DNA of 64,000 bases, taken from the NCBI GenBank assembly GCA_964634255.1, contig CAZWJC010000003.1:1-64000 (forward strand). Reading direction: 5' to 3'. Within the stretch, counting starts at the first letter, position 1. Every line of letters starts with the position of its first letter. Position numbers and translations under genes: made by a program. The notes below the pieces were generated by a model. The model made no database searches. It was not told the DNA's origin and was given only the letters and a program-made list of their open reading frames with translations. Origin of the DNA: MWDV01 sp964634255. GTDB taxonomy: Bacteria; Verrucomicrobiota; Verrucomicrobiia; Limisphaerales; MWDV01. Positions 26,327 through 34,940 of this stretch are shown one piece after another.

Positions 26327-29300
26327 TCATTCCAGATTCAACGCCGCCGTGCCCCCGGACTGTCGTTCGATCAGCAAGTTCGCCGAGTTGCGGCGCAATT
26401 CGATCAACTCGCGCTCCTGTTCCTCGCTGAAATGACCGAGGCGCTGCGCGTACGTGTCGAGCCACGTCAGCAATCGCTCGCGCGCGTCGGCGTTGAGGTT
26501 CACATCGTAATGTTCTTGGGGCGCTTCGAGCAAAGCCAACAACGCGCTCCGCTGCGCGATGCCGTCGCCCGGAACCGAGTAACCACGGCGATAGGCGGCC
26601 CAGACCTGATCGTTCAGGCTCGGTTTGCCGTAGGCGACGAGCGTGTCGTAGGCCTTCGCCGGACTGAGATCGAACTTTGCCGCAACCGCATTGGTGGCAG
26701 CCGGGTTGTGGCAAGTGACGCACTGGCGGTCTAACACGGGCTGGACAAGATGATCGAAACGCAGCGGCCAAGAACCTTCTGGACCGGCAGTTAGCCGCGA
26801 CGGTTCGCGCAAGGCGGCAAGCGCAGGTCGGGCCGGCGGTGCCTGCTGGCGGGATTCATGGCACCCGATGCAACTCAGGGTTTGCCCGGGCTGCACGTGC
26901 GACACACCCCGCATCGTTTGCACCGCGAGCCCCTGTTCATCCAACGCCTGGAAAAACACGATCACGCCCGCCGGCACGCGGAAGTACGCCGAGCCGTCTT
27001 CCTCCACCGGCACGGTGCCGAGCACGCACTTGCCCGGGTCATCGCGCGTGATGCCCATGTTGGGGAAATTCATGGTTGGATGCGTCTTCGCTGGCACCGC
27101 CACGATGCGAAGCGATTTGATCTCGCCGCGCTGCGCACCGGCCCGGCCCTGGTACACGTCGGTCACCAAAAAGCGCCCTTCCGGCGCGGCTCGGTCGGCG
27201 AGCTGACTAGCGATGACCGGCGGACGTTCGCGCGGCCGAACAGGAATCGGATCGCCGCAAGTGATGTTGTCGTCGCTCCAAAGCAACTCGCGCGTGCGCA
27301 ACGCCGCGTCATAAAGATAAAGCGCCATGCCATTCCGCGGCCGTTGCACCGCGTGCCAGCGATCCCAGCCCTCCTTGCCCTGCACGAGAAAGCCCTCCGC
27401 GCCCCACGCGACGAGATGGAAGCGTTCGCTCAACGGCCACGGATTCGCGTAGGAAGTCTTCGGCCAGCCTTCGATCTCGGGGAACGCCACCTCCGGCGTC
27501 AGGCGTCTGATGGGCTCGCCACCTTCGAGCCCGGCGCTCGGATCGAGCAACGCGAGGCTGCCCATCGTCTGGGCGTGATGGGCGCTGCCGGTGAAGATGA
27601 TTTTGTGCGAACCGGGAACCGGCTTCGCTTCGAACGTGCAGTGCGGTGACTTGGTGTAATTCTTGAAAACCATGCGCGCGTCCGTGCCATCCGGGTTCAT
27701 CGCCCAGAGGCCCATGTAGGGCATGTTGTCGCGGTCAATGTAATCCCAGCGCGAGTAGAGAATGCTGCCGTCGCGTCCGATCTCCGGCGTCCACTCGAAC
27801 ATCTCGAACGGCGAAATGGCGACAAGGTCCGAGCCGTCGGCGTTCATCGTGTGCAGCGTGTAAACCGCCACGGGCCGTTCCGGGCCGCCGCCGCAACGCA
27901 CGTAGCTATCCGGCATGTCCGGTCGCGCCACAGTGCGCGCGGCGCTCTCGCGACCAACCTGCAACGCCTGCCCGCGCCGGGTGCTGAGGAACACGATGCG
28001 GCCATCCGGCAGGTAGCGCCCGTCAAAGTCGTCGTACTTGCCGCGCGTGATTTGGCGCCGGCCGGAGCCGTCCAGGTTCATCTCGAACAGGTGATAGAAC
28101 GCGTCCTCCGGCACGTTCGCCTTGTCGAGTTTGTTGGTCTCAGCGGCAAGTCGTTCGTAGTACCGACACCACGCGAAGAGGACTTTCCTGCCATCATAGG
28201 AAAGTGTCGGACGCAGGAAGCTGCCCGGCTCTTTGAACGCGGTCGTGATGCACTGCTCGGTCGGCGAATCGCTGGTTAAACCGCGCAACAGAAAAATCCC
28301 GCCGCCGGGTTTCGACCACCAGCCGTAATACTGGTCGGACATGTGATTGAAACTGCCGGGCACGCGCTTGGTGAAGAGCAGTGCGTCGAAGTCGCGCAAC
28401 AGCGGATTGCGCAAGGCAAGCTGCCGTTGGAGTCGCCGGGCTTCGAGGAAGAGCGGTTTGGCGGATTGACCAACGGACAGGTAGGCAAGCTTCTGTTTGA
28501 GGGAAGCGATGGTTGCCTGAGCGTTGCGTTCGCCACCACCCTGGCCCGGCACCACGGTTTGGTAGGGACGCGTTCCACCCGCGTCCCGAACTTCACGTCC
28601 GAAAGATGGGGACGCGGTGGAACGCGTCCCTGCCGACTTTAAGGAAGCCGAGACGCTCAACTCCGCAGCCAGTCTTTCACAGACGGCCAGCGTCTCCCGC
28701 GCACGTGCGGCCCAATCCACCGACTTCGTCTTCTCGTGGGAGACGGACCACTGCGAGACGCTGCTTTGATCCGCGGGCTGGTTGAGGGCGAGATTCCTCG
28801 CAGGATCGGCGACGCCGAAGACCTCCACCTCATCGAGATCGAGCCAGATCGTGCCCGGCAAGGCAACCCGGACAAAGCGCGCCGACTCGTTCGGCAACGG
28901 CACCACGAGGGGCTTGTTGTCCTTGAAGCCATAGAACACCGTGCCGTCGTGTTGATACACCTGCCGGAACTCCTTGCCGTCGTCCGAGAGCAACACCTTG
29001 ATGCGCACCGCGCGCTCGGCGGTTGCGGTGCGAGTCCAAACCAAGACACGTGCGAGACGTTGCGTTTGTCCCAAATCCACCTGCCACCACGGATTCCTCG
29101 AGTTGTCGGTGTGAAAACCCCATTCACCGTTTTTGACGCCGTCGCAACCGCCGGCAGCGTCTTCCTTCGTAGTCACCGATCCGATGACTTGGTCCTGCGC
29201 CGAGACCTCCTCCGCCAGCAGCCAATCGGCTTCGATGCGCTGCGGCCAGGAATCCAAAGTCGCCGCGGGCGCGGTCGTGAACACCAGCGTGGCGAACGCG

Positions 29301-29350
29301 AGGGTGGCGAAGGCGGTCGCTCGGCTTAGACGCTGGGTTGGAGTTTTCAC
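26327..29350 (-). CDS. HzsA-like exported discoidin / TolB-propeller / cytochrome c protein
   Basis: This protein of about 1007 aa starts with a signal peptide (ATAFATLAFATLVFTTAPA). An F5/8-type C (discoidin) domain follows (EWGFHTDNSRNPWWQVDLG, LARVLVWTRT). A WD40/TolB-like propeller resembles the hydrazine synthase alpha middle domain (QITRGKYDDFDGRYLPDGRI, GSILYSRWDYIDRDNMPY). The C-terminal region has two haem c sites, CIGCH and CVTCH. I chose GTG at 29350, 7 nt past the DUF4291 stop, because it places the signal peptide at the very N-terminus. A start at 29527 would overlap the DUF4291 gene by 170 nt. Despite the HzsA resemblance it is not evidence for anammox, since such proteins are common in Verrucomicrobiota and Planctomycetota. 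Confidence 0.87.
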   Translation of the reverse strand: MKTPTQRLSRATAFATLAFATLVFTTAPAATLDSWPQRIEADWLLAEEVSAQDQVIGSVTTKEDAAGGCDGVKNGEWGFHTDNSRNPWWQVDLGQTQRLARVLVWTRTATAERAVRIKVLLSDDGKEFRQVYQHDGTVFYGFKDNKPLVVPLPNESARFVRVALPGTIWLDLDEVEVFGVADPARNLALNQPADQSSVSQWSVSHEKTKSVDWAARARETLAVCERLAAELSVSASLKSAGTRSTASPSFGREVRDAGGTRPYQTVVPGQGGGERNAQATIASLKQKLAYLSVGQSAKPLFLEARRLQRQLALRNPLLRDFDALLFTKRVPGSFNHMSDQYYGWWSKPGGGIFLLRGLTSDSPTEQCITTAFKEPGSFLRPTLSYDGRKVLFAWCRYYERLAAETNKLDKANVPEDAFYHLFEMNLDGSGRRQITRGKYDDFDGRYLPDGRIVFLSTRRGQALQVGRESAARTVARPDMPDSYVRCGGGPERPVAVYTLHTMNADGSDLVAISPFEMFEWTPEIGRDGSILYSRWDYIDRDNMPYMGLWAMNPDGTDARMVFKNYTKSPHCTFEAKPVPGSHKIIFTGSAHHAQTMGSLALLDPSAGLEGGEPIRRLTPEVAFPEIEGWPKTSYANPWPLSERFHLVAWGAEGFLVQGKEGWDRWHAVQRPRNGMALYLYDAALRTRELLWSDDNITCGDPIPVRPRERPPVIASQLADRAAPEGRFLVTDVYQGRAGAQRGEIKSLRIVAVPAKTHPTMNFPNMGITRDDPGKCVLGTVPVEEDGSAYFRVPAGVIVFFQALDEQGLAVQTMRGVSHVQPGQTLSCIGCHESRQQAPPARPALAALREPSRLTAGPEGSWPLRFDHLVQPVLDRQCVTCHNPAATNAVAAKFDLSPAKAYDTLVAYGKPSLNDQVWAAYRRGYSVPGDGIAQRSALLALLEAPQEHYDVNLNADARERLLTWLDTYAQRLGHFSEEQERELIELRRNSANLLIERQSGGTAALNLE
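28561..28634. repeat. Imperfect inverted repeat (REP-like element) inside the HzsA-like gene
   Basis: Arms of about 27 nt at 28561-28587 and 28608-28634 are near-perfect reverse complements. The shared core includes GGGACGCGTTCCACC, with one extra C and one or two mismatches, around a 20-nt loop. It lies in a weakly conserved stretch between the discoidin and propeller domains and keeps the reading frame open. Confidence 0.85.
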
Positions 29351-29357
29351 CGATTTG

Positions 29358-30074
29358 TCAGGCCGTCGTGGTGTCGATGCCGACGGCGATGGCCACGTCA
29401 GTATCTCTTGGAACATAAACTCGCTCTTCTGGTGTGAGAAGATCGGCAAACCCATCTCTGAGGTGTTGCCGCTGCTCGGCGACAAATGGCGTGATATCCT
29501 CAACTGAAACCAACTCTTGCTCGCCATATCTCAGTAGTATCGAACCTCGCAATCCTAATTGCACGGCGCGCCGCTCCACCGGCTTCCCCGCTGGGTCATG
29601 GTCTGGATCCCACTGTAGTCGAACTTCCGACGTCGCGACCGCCGCCTGCCAGTCGTCACGTGTAGCGCACTGTCGTGAGTCATAGTACGAAGGAACAACA
29701 AGACGGAGCACCTCGTCAAAGAACGTGCGTCGCAGACGCACGGCGAGCACGTGCTCCTGACCCTCCTTTGACGCCCAGCCCGACCGATACATCATCCAAA
29801 GAAAGTTCGGTTTGATCCAACTCATCCGACCAAAACTGAAATCACCCCCGAACTTTTGATGCTCAACCGCGAACCGAGCAATCGAAGCCCGGTATGACTG
29901 GTAGACGTAAATAGAGTCGGTATCGAACTGCGCCAAGATGTGTCGGCCAGATTGCGGCCAGCTGCGCACTTGGTCGAGGTAGCGTTGAATACGCATCGCG
30001 TGAGCATCAGAAGCAGCAAAGGCTACGGAGGAGTCGCCGCCATCAGCCCCCCATGACTGCTGCCATCCATTCAT
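29358..30074 (-). CDS. DUF4291 domain protein
   Basis: This 238-aa protein matches the DUF4291 family. Conserved segments are HILAQFDTDSIYVYQSYR (about residues 44-61), SFGRMSWIKPNFLWMMYRSG and GWASKEGQEHVLAVRLRR. Members are scattered in bacteria and eukaryotes, and the function is unknown. The start overlaps the preceding gene's stop by ATGA, and the HzsA-like gene follows closely. Base composition looks less GC-rich than in flanking genes, and the pair with the next gene may be a later insertion. Confidence 0.88.
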   Translation of the reverse strand: MNGWQQSWGADGGDSSVAFAASDAHAMRIQRYLDQVRSWPQSGRHILAQFDTDSIYVYQSYRASIARFAVEHQKFGGDFSFGRMSWIKPNFLWMMYRSGWASKEGQEHVLAVRLRRTFFDEVLRLVVPSYYDSRQCATRDDWQAAVATSEVRLQWDPDHDPAGKPVERRAVQLGLRGSILLRYGEQELVSVEDITPFVAEQRQHLRDGFADLLTPEERVYVPRDTDVAIAVGIDTTTA

Positions 30075-30580
30075 GTCTCTTGCTTCAGGCCTTTCCTATG
30101 GTGTTCAGCATCCCAATTGTCAATTCGCTTCTGCGCGTAGCCGGCGATCACTGAATTTTCCGATGCAGCCAGCAAACGCAGTCTCACGAGCGCCTCGGCT
30201 GTCCCGATGTCCGCCAGAGCCCAAGTGCATTTGCGGGCCAAGCCAAAGAATTCATCGTAAGCCAGATACTCGTGGTTGACGAAGGAGGCTTGATAGACGG
30301 CGTCAACCGCCCTCGGGTCTCTGAGCCGTTGGAGTCCGCCCACGATGTCCTCGTGGCTGTGGTGGTTCCGCAACCCAAGCAGTCCAATGAACGGTGGAAC
30401 AAAGTCGCGACTCAGTCCGACTTGGAACGCAGCGAGCACGGCGGCGTCAATCTCGTCGCCTTTGCGAGATTCGAGTGCATGATTGAGATCAGCTAGAACC
30501 TTAACAGGTTCAAGCGGATGCTCGGGTCGTATTATCATGTCATCCGGTATCATTCGCTGCGGTTGCGTGTTGCAGCCCAC
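30071..30580 (-). CDS. Small HEAT-like protein coupled to the DUF4291 gene
   Basis: This 169-aa protein has no recognised family name. It is helical, with HEAT-like stretches (HSHEDIVGGLQRLRDPRAVDAVY, KCTWALADIGTAEALVRLR), and is probably cytoplasmic. It ends in an ATGA overlap with the DUF4291 gene, so the two products likely cooperate. GTG at 30580 lies 3 nt after the aldo/keto reductase stop. Internal ATGs at 30553 and 30541 (before PDD and before IIRPEHPLEP) are also possible. Related immunity-like or repair-like HEAT proteins exist, but nothing here supports a specific role. Confidence 0.7.
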   Translation of the reverse strand: MGCNTQPQRMIPDDMIIRPEHPLEPVKVLADLNHALESRKGDEIDAAVLAAFQVGLSRDFVPPFIGLLGLRNHHSHEDIVGGLQRLRDPRAVDAVYQASFVNHEYLAYDEFFGLARKCTWALADIGTAEALVRLRLLAASENSVIAGYAQKRIDNWDAEHHRKGLKQET

Positions 30581-30583
30581 GAG

Positions 30584-31591
30584 TCACATCTTCACCGGTT
30601 CACCCAGCGCAATCACATCCTTGCGAATCCGCGCCAGGTCGGCGGTTTCCAGGTTCAGTTCACCCGCCTTCGCGTTCTCGGTGACTTGGGCGGGGTTGCG
30701 GCCGCCGGCGAGGACGTGCGTGACGCCGGGTTGGGCGGCGGTCCAGGCGAGGACGAGTTGCGAGAGGGTGCAGGCGTATTTGTCCGTGAGTTCCTTCCAC
30801 GACGCGAGCAGGTCGAGCACGCGCCGTCGGTTCACGGGGACCAACCAGTCGTTCCACCAGGTGTTGCTGCGGAATTCGCCAGGCTGGAAGGCGCGGTCCA
30901 TGCCGATCTTGCCGGTGAGCAGGCCTTGTTCAAGCGACATGTAGGTGAGCGTGGCGAGGTTGTGCGCCGCGCAATGCGGCAGGATGTCCGCCTCCGCCTC
31001 GCGATGCAGCATCGAGTAGCGGAACTGGTCGCTCACGATGTCGCCGCACCGGACATTCTCCTTCAACTCGTCGAGCGACACGTTACAGACACCGATGGCG
31101 CGAATTTTGCCCTGCTGCTTGAGCTTGAGCAGCGCGGCCATGGTCTCGGCGATGGGCGTGTGGTCCGGTGGCGCGCTGGGCCAGTGCGTCTGATAAAGAT
31201 CAATGCAGTCGGTGTCGAGCCGGCGCAGGCTGTTCTCGATCTCGATCTGAATCGTGTCGGGCCGGAGGCTGCGGTTCATTTTCTTGCCGTCGAAATCGGC
31301 GAAGAAGCTGCCGCGGGCGTCATCCCACCACAGGCCGCATTTGGTGGCGAGGATCGCTCGATCGCGCCGGCCTTTGAGCGCGCGGCCCACGACGCGCTCG
31401 CTGCGTCCCCAGCCGTAGGCGGGCGCAGTGTCAATGAGGTTGATGCCGAGGTCGAGCGCCGCCTGGATGGTGCGCATCGATTCCGCGTCGTCGGTATCCT
31501 GTCCCCAGATTTGTCCGCCGCCGAGCACCCACGCGCCGAGGCCGACGATGGAGGCCGAGAGGCCCGAATTGCCGAGGGGTTTTTGTTTCAT
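30584..31591 (-). CDS. Aldo/keto reductase
   Basis: This 335-aa cytoplasmic NADP-dependent oxidoreductase has the AKR barrel. Motifs are LGNSGLSASIVGLGAWVLGG at the N-terminus, the catalytic Asp/Tyr in NLIDTAPAYGWGRSE, the Lys in ILATKCG, and the His in LYQTHWPS. The NADP-binding tail region lies near ARIRKDVIAL. Its start overlaps the stop of the cytochrome/propeller gene (ATGA). Substrate is unknown. The family often serves rhamnose, fucose or other sugar aldehydes, and the neighbourhood does not choose among them. Confidence 0.92.
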   Translation of the reverse strand: MKQKPLGNSGLSASIVGLGAWVLGGGQIWGQDTDDAESMRTIQAALDLGINLIDTAPAYGWGRSERVVGRALKGRRDRAILATKCGLWWDDARGSFFADFDGKKMNRSLRPDTIQIEIENSLRRLDTDCIDLYQTHWPSAPPDHTPIAETMAALLKLKQQGKIRAIGVCNVSLDELKENVRCGDIVSDQFRYSMLHREAEADILPHCAAHNLATLTYMSLEQGLLTGKIGMDRAFQPGEFRSNTWWNDWLVPVNRRRVLDLLASWKELTDKYACTLSQLVLAWTAAQPGVTHVLAGGRNPAQVTENAKAGELNLETADLARIRKDVIALGEPVKM

Positions 31592-33483
31592 AGCGAAAGC
31601 AGATACTCGATCAAGTCGTTGAGCTGATCCGCAGTCAGGTGCGAGGTTTTACCGTGCTGGTCGTCCTTGTTGCCCGCAGTCAGCACGTCCCGGATCGTCG
31701 CGGCTGAGCCGTCGTGCAGATAGGGCGCGGTGCGCCAGAGTTCCACCAGCGTCGGCGTGTCGAACGTGTCGGTCGGTTTGTCAAACCGGCCGAGCGTACC
31801 GACATCGTAGCTCTTCAGGTCGGTGAACAGCGGGCCCGGATGGCATTGCGCGCAGGCAGTTTCCTTGCTGCGGAAGACTTTCTCACCGCGTTTGCCGGCC
31901 GCCGAAAGCTTGCCTTTCTCCAAGTGCGGACTGGGCACGGGTTTGAGTGACTTGAGGTAGGCGTCCAGTGATTTCGCCACGTCCGGCGGCTGGACGGTGA
32001 ACAGGATGTGGCGGATGCCGGCGCGCACGGCGGCTTCGGCGCTTTCGCGCACGCCGATGCTCATGGAAGGCGGCGTTTGGAAGGCGAGTAGCAGGCTCTT
32101 GTTGTTCTTCGGATTGCCGATGCCGTCGTTGAGCAGGTCCCAGTTCAATGCGTCCACGCGGCCATCGCCCGGATGGCAGCTCGCGCAGCTTTGCCAGCCC
32201 TGGAAGCAGATGCGCGCGTCGTTGAAGTAGAACTCGCCCTGGCGCGCCGCGGTCATCTGCGGTTTCGGCCCGAGCGGGATGGACTGTGCCTTCGGATGTG
32301 TGCCATCCAGTTCAATCACGGTGAGCGTGTCGGAGAAGTAGTTGGCCACGTAGGCGTGCCGGCCAATGACCGCAACGGCGCGCGGACCGAGATCACCTTC
32401 CGGCAGGCGACTACGTTCTCGCACGCCGACGAGAAACGATAGATCGTTCGGCACATCGGAAGGCACACGCGACGCCGCACTGCTATAGGGCAAAGCCGCC
32501 GTGCCGGCAGCCGGCGTTGCTGTCGCGACCTTGGCCAGCTTCTCGAGCAACGCCGGGAAATCTGTGACGCTGACTTCGTGAGTGCCTGCGATTGCCACGA
32601 CCAGCGTTTTGCCGTCGGCGCTCCAGGCTGCGGCCCACGGATTCGCCGCGCCGCGGTCAATGGTGTCCAGCAGCACGGTGTTAAGCACCTGCATCCGCGC
32701 GAGGTCAATGATCGTCTTGGCGTTGGTGTTCATCCAGCCGCGATCGAGTTGCGTGGTCGGCAGATGAAACCGCGAGAGGATGTGCGTGACGACGGCATAT
32801 TTGCCGTCCGGCGAGATACGGATATCATTCAGCGATCCGCTTCCATTTGGCAGCCACAGATCGTCCACGACCTGACCGAGGGCGGTGTCGATCACGCTGA
32901 CGACCGCAGTGACCGTGTCGACATCCGCGCGCCCGGTATGAAGATGATTGGCGACCAGCAATCGCTTCCCGTCCGGCGTGATGGCGGCGGCAACCGGTTC
33001 GCGGCGGACGGGGATGCGACACAGTTCCTTCCTCGTGGCCAGGTCCAGCACGGCGATGTCGTCATCAAAGCGGTTGCAGACGAACAGCGTTTTGCCGTCT
33101 GGGGACATCACCGGCGACATCGCGGTGTGACCAGCGGGTAGTTTGGAGGTGACTTTGCCCTTGGTCGTGTCCACAACGCATACGTCACTCTCCGGCCCAG
33201 CGCAGGTGACAAAGAGCGTCTTGCCATCGGCAGACAGCGCCAGGCCAGTGGGCGACTCCGCCGTGGCGATGGACTTGGTGACCTTGCGCGTGGCGGTGTC
33301 GAACACCAGCACTCGGTCACCACTGGCGCAGGCGATGTAGAGCGTACTACCATCCGGCGCGGTCGCAAGCGCAGTGGGAGAAAGCCAGCCGCCGGTCGCG
33401 GCACTGGCGTGAGTTGCAAGGTGGAAGAGAAACAACAGAGCCGAGAGACCGGCTCCGATGCGAGGGCACGAGGACGCATTCAT
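31588..33483 (-). CDS. Exported YVTN beta-propeller / di-haem cytochrome c peroxidase-like protein
   Basis: This protein of about 631 aa has a signal peptide (GAGLSALLFLFHLATHASA). A seven-bladed YVTN/NHL-like propeller follows with repeated PDGxxLxVxN motifs (APDGSTLYIACA, SADGKTLFVTCA, SPDGKTLFVCNR, TPDGKRLLVANH). The C-terminal half has two CXXCH haem sites (CASCHPGDGR, CAQCHPGP) and resembles MauG/CcpA-type di-haem proteins. The ATG at 33483 is chosen because it starts the signal peptide. The longer frame to 33687 adds only an implausible Arg/Ser-rich extension. It is a likely periplasmic redox enzyme, coupled to the aldo/keto reductase. Confidence 0.88.
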   Translation of the reverse strand: MNASSCPRIGAGLSALLFLFHLATHASAATGGWLSPTALATAPDGSTLYIACASGDRVLVFDTATRKVTKSIATAESPTGLALSADGKTLFVTCAGPESDVCVVDTTKGKVTSKLPAGHTAMSPVMSPDGKTLFVCNRFDDDIAVLDLATRKELCRIPVRREPVAAAITPDGKRLLVANHLHTGRADVDTVTAVVSVIDTALGQVVDDLWLPNGSGSLNDIRISPDGKYAVVTHILSRFHLPTTQLDRGWMNTNAKTIIDLARMQVLNTVLLDTIDRGAANPWAAAWSADGKTLVVAIAGTHEVSVTDFPALLEKLAKVATATPAAGTAALPYSSAASRVPSDVPNDLSFLVGVRERSRLPEGDLGPRAVAVIGRHAYVANYFSDTLTVIELDGTHPKAQSIPLGPKPQMTAARQGEFYFNDARICFQGWQSCASCHPGDGRVDALNWDLLNDGIGNPKNNKSLLLAFQTPPSMSIGVRESAEAAVRAGIRHILFTVQPPDVAKSLDAYLKSLKPVPSPHLEKGKLSAAGKRGEKVFRSKETACAQCHPGPLFTDLKSYDVGTLGRFDKPTDTFDTPTLVELWRTAPYLHDGSAATIRDVLTAGNKDDQHGKTSHLTADQLNDLIEYLLSL

Positions 33484-33716
33484 GTTCGGATCTACGCGCT
33501 TAGACACGACACACCCAAGCTCCTGCACCACGCACGCCGGGTCGCGGCCAGTCCAAGCTTGAGAGGATTGTCCCAGTTCCAACGCCGCGCGCCAAGCCGC
33601 AACGTGTGGATTCCCTGATCCACCTGGGAGAAAACCCGCATCTCTCCTCAACCTCGCCGAAGAGGATGGAGCCAGGGAGTTCGCCAACCAAACTCCCCGG
33701 CGTTGAAGCTGCCGTC

Positions 33717-34382
33717 TTACTTCTTCTCGACCTTCGCCGGGGTAAGCGTTGCGACGATCGTGTTCAGTTCGGCGATGACTTTGTCCAGCGTCTGCTCGAC
33801 CCCCTGCCCTTCCGTCTTGGTCTTGCCGATCAGATCCTTGGCGGCATCGATACCCCCAATCGTCAGGTCGTTGCTGAGGTACTTTTGCAGGTCTTTGGAG
33901 TCCGCAAGCCAGGCGTTGAACTGGTCACGGGCCGGTTCCATCAAAGTCTTGATGCTGCCGAAGGTGGCCTGGAGCTTGGCCTTGCGTTCCTCGGCCAGCT
34001 TCCGAATCTCAGGATTGCTCACAGTTGCCAACTCTTTCTCCCAATCTTTGAAGTAGGAGTTCCCCTTGGCCTTCATGTCCTCGGCGCGCTTCTTGGCCTT
34101 CTTCGCAGCCTCGTCCACGCGCGGCACTGCCTTGTCGTAATCCTTGAATGCCTTGCGCGGGTCGGTGGCGGCCGTGGTGACGACCTTGTCCAATCCTGCA
34201 AGAGTGGCCTCCACCTCCTTCTTCACATTCACGATCTCGTCACGAAACTCGGCGATGCTCGCTCCGGTCTTGTCGGCCAACTTGTAGCCGGCGGCCGAGG
34301 CTGAGGGAGCGCAAAAGAATTGTGTCGCGGCCAAAGTGAGCGCGAGACAGGTGAGGGTGCGAACGGTTTGATTTCGCTTCAT
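33717..34382 (-). CDS. Exported helical protein, DUF2959-like
   Basis: This 221-aa protein has a signal peptide (TCLALTLAATQFFCAPSASA) and a Lys/Glu-rich, almost wholly helical mature region likely to form coiled coils. Examples are EIVNVKKEVEATLAGLDKVV, DEAAKKAKKRAEDMKAKG and EERKAKLQATFGSIKTLM. This fits the DUF2959 family, whose function is unknown. The 5' leader just upstream is A/C-rich and unstructured (34383-34412 region). No coupled neighbour is present. Confidence 0.72.
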   Translation of the reverse strand: MKRNQTVRTLTCLALTLAATQFFCAPSASAAGYKLADKTGASIAEFRDEIVNVKKEVEATLAGLDKVVTTAATDPRKAFKDYDKAVPRVDEAAKKAKKRAEDMKAKGNSYFKDWEKELATVSNPEIRKLAEERKAKLQATFGSIKTLMEPARDQFNAWLADSKDLQKYLSNDLTIGGIDAAKDLIGKTKTEGQGVEQTLDKVIAELNTIVATLTPAKVEKK

Positions 34383-34940
34383 AGTAACGTTTGTTTTGTG
34401 TTGTTGTGTTTGCTAGTTGAAATTGCGCTGTCCATCCGTCGCTTCTGGACTTGCTGAGCGACCATGGCCCAAGCCGATCCCGCTGCCGCTAGCCTGCGCT
34501 GATCTGCGCTTGCGGGAACCCGGCCCGGACCCGGCAAACAGATACGGAGTTGGTCTCCCGCTGTCGAGCTTGGTTTTCCGAGGTGGGCGCGAAAGGAAGT
34601 GGCGGTCAGGAGGAGCGCGCCCTATCCCCGGGCGCAGGGGCAATACCTTCCAATCCCGGTGGGACCTGCACCCCAGTGGGTGGCTTCCCCGCGCTGCGGA
34701 CAGGGACGGTCCGCGGTCCGATGCCTCGACTGCGTGGGAATTTCGTTCGCCGTGACCGCCATTTTCTTTCACCCTTTCCAGCGCGGACGCACTCCGCGAC
34801 GGGAAACCGTCTTGCCAAGGGGGCTTCACATCGCGTACCTCGACAGCACACCCAAGCGTTGGGCGCGAAGCTGCGCAGCGGGCGGTTTGGGAGGATCGGA
34901 TTGCGGACGGGCTCATGCCCTGTTGTCCGCCGGGCAGCGG
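34383..34940. other. 558-nt intergenic region with a pair of inverted repeats
   Basis: No convincing gene is seen. An 18-nt motif at 34591-34608 recurs in inverted orientation at 34753-34770 with 16 of 18 bases matching (shared TGGCGGTCA and GAAAG). The intervening about 145 nt is GC-rich and could fold. It resembles a dispersed repeat pair rather than a coding region. It lies downstream of the lipid cluster and upstream of the DUF2959-like gene. Confidence 0.6.

Noticed and set aside
26327..29350. Hydrazine synthase / anammox role
   Set aside because: Only a propeller and haem similarity exists. The other hydrazine synthase subunits are absent, and such proteins are common outside anammox bacteria.
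34413..34916. 167-codon open frame on the minus strand in the gene-free gap
   Set aside because: Arg/Ser/Pro-rich composition with no domain, no ribosome-binding or leaderless signal, and it covers the inverted-repeat region. It looks like chance in GC-rich DNA.
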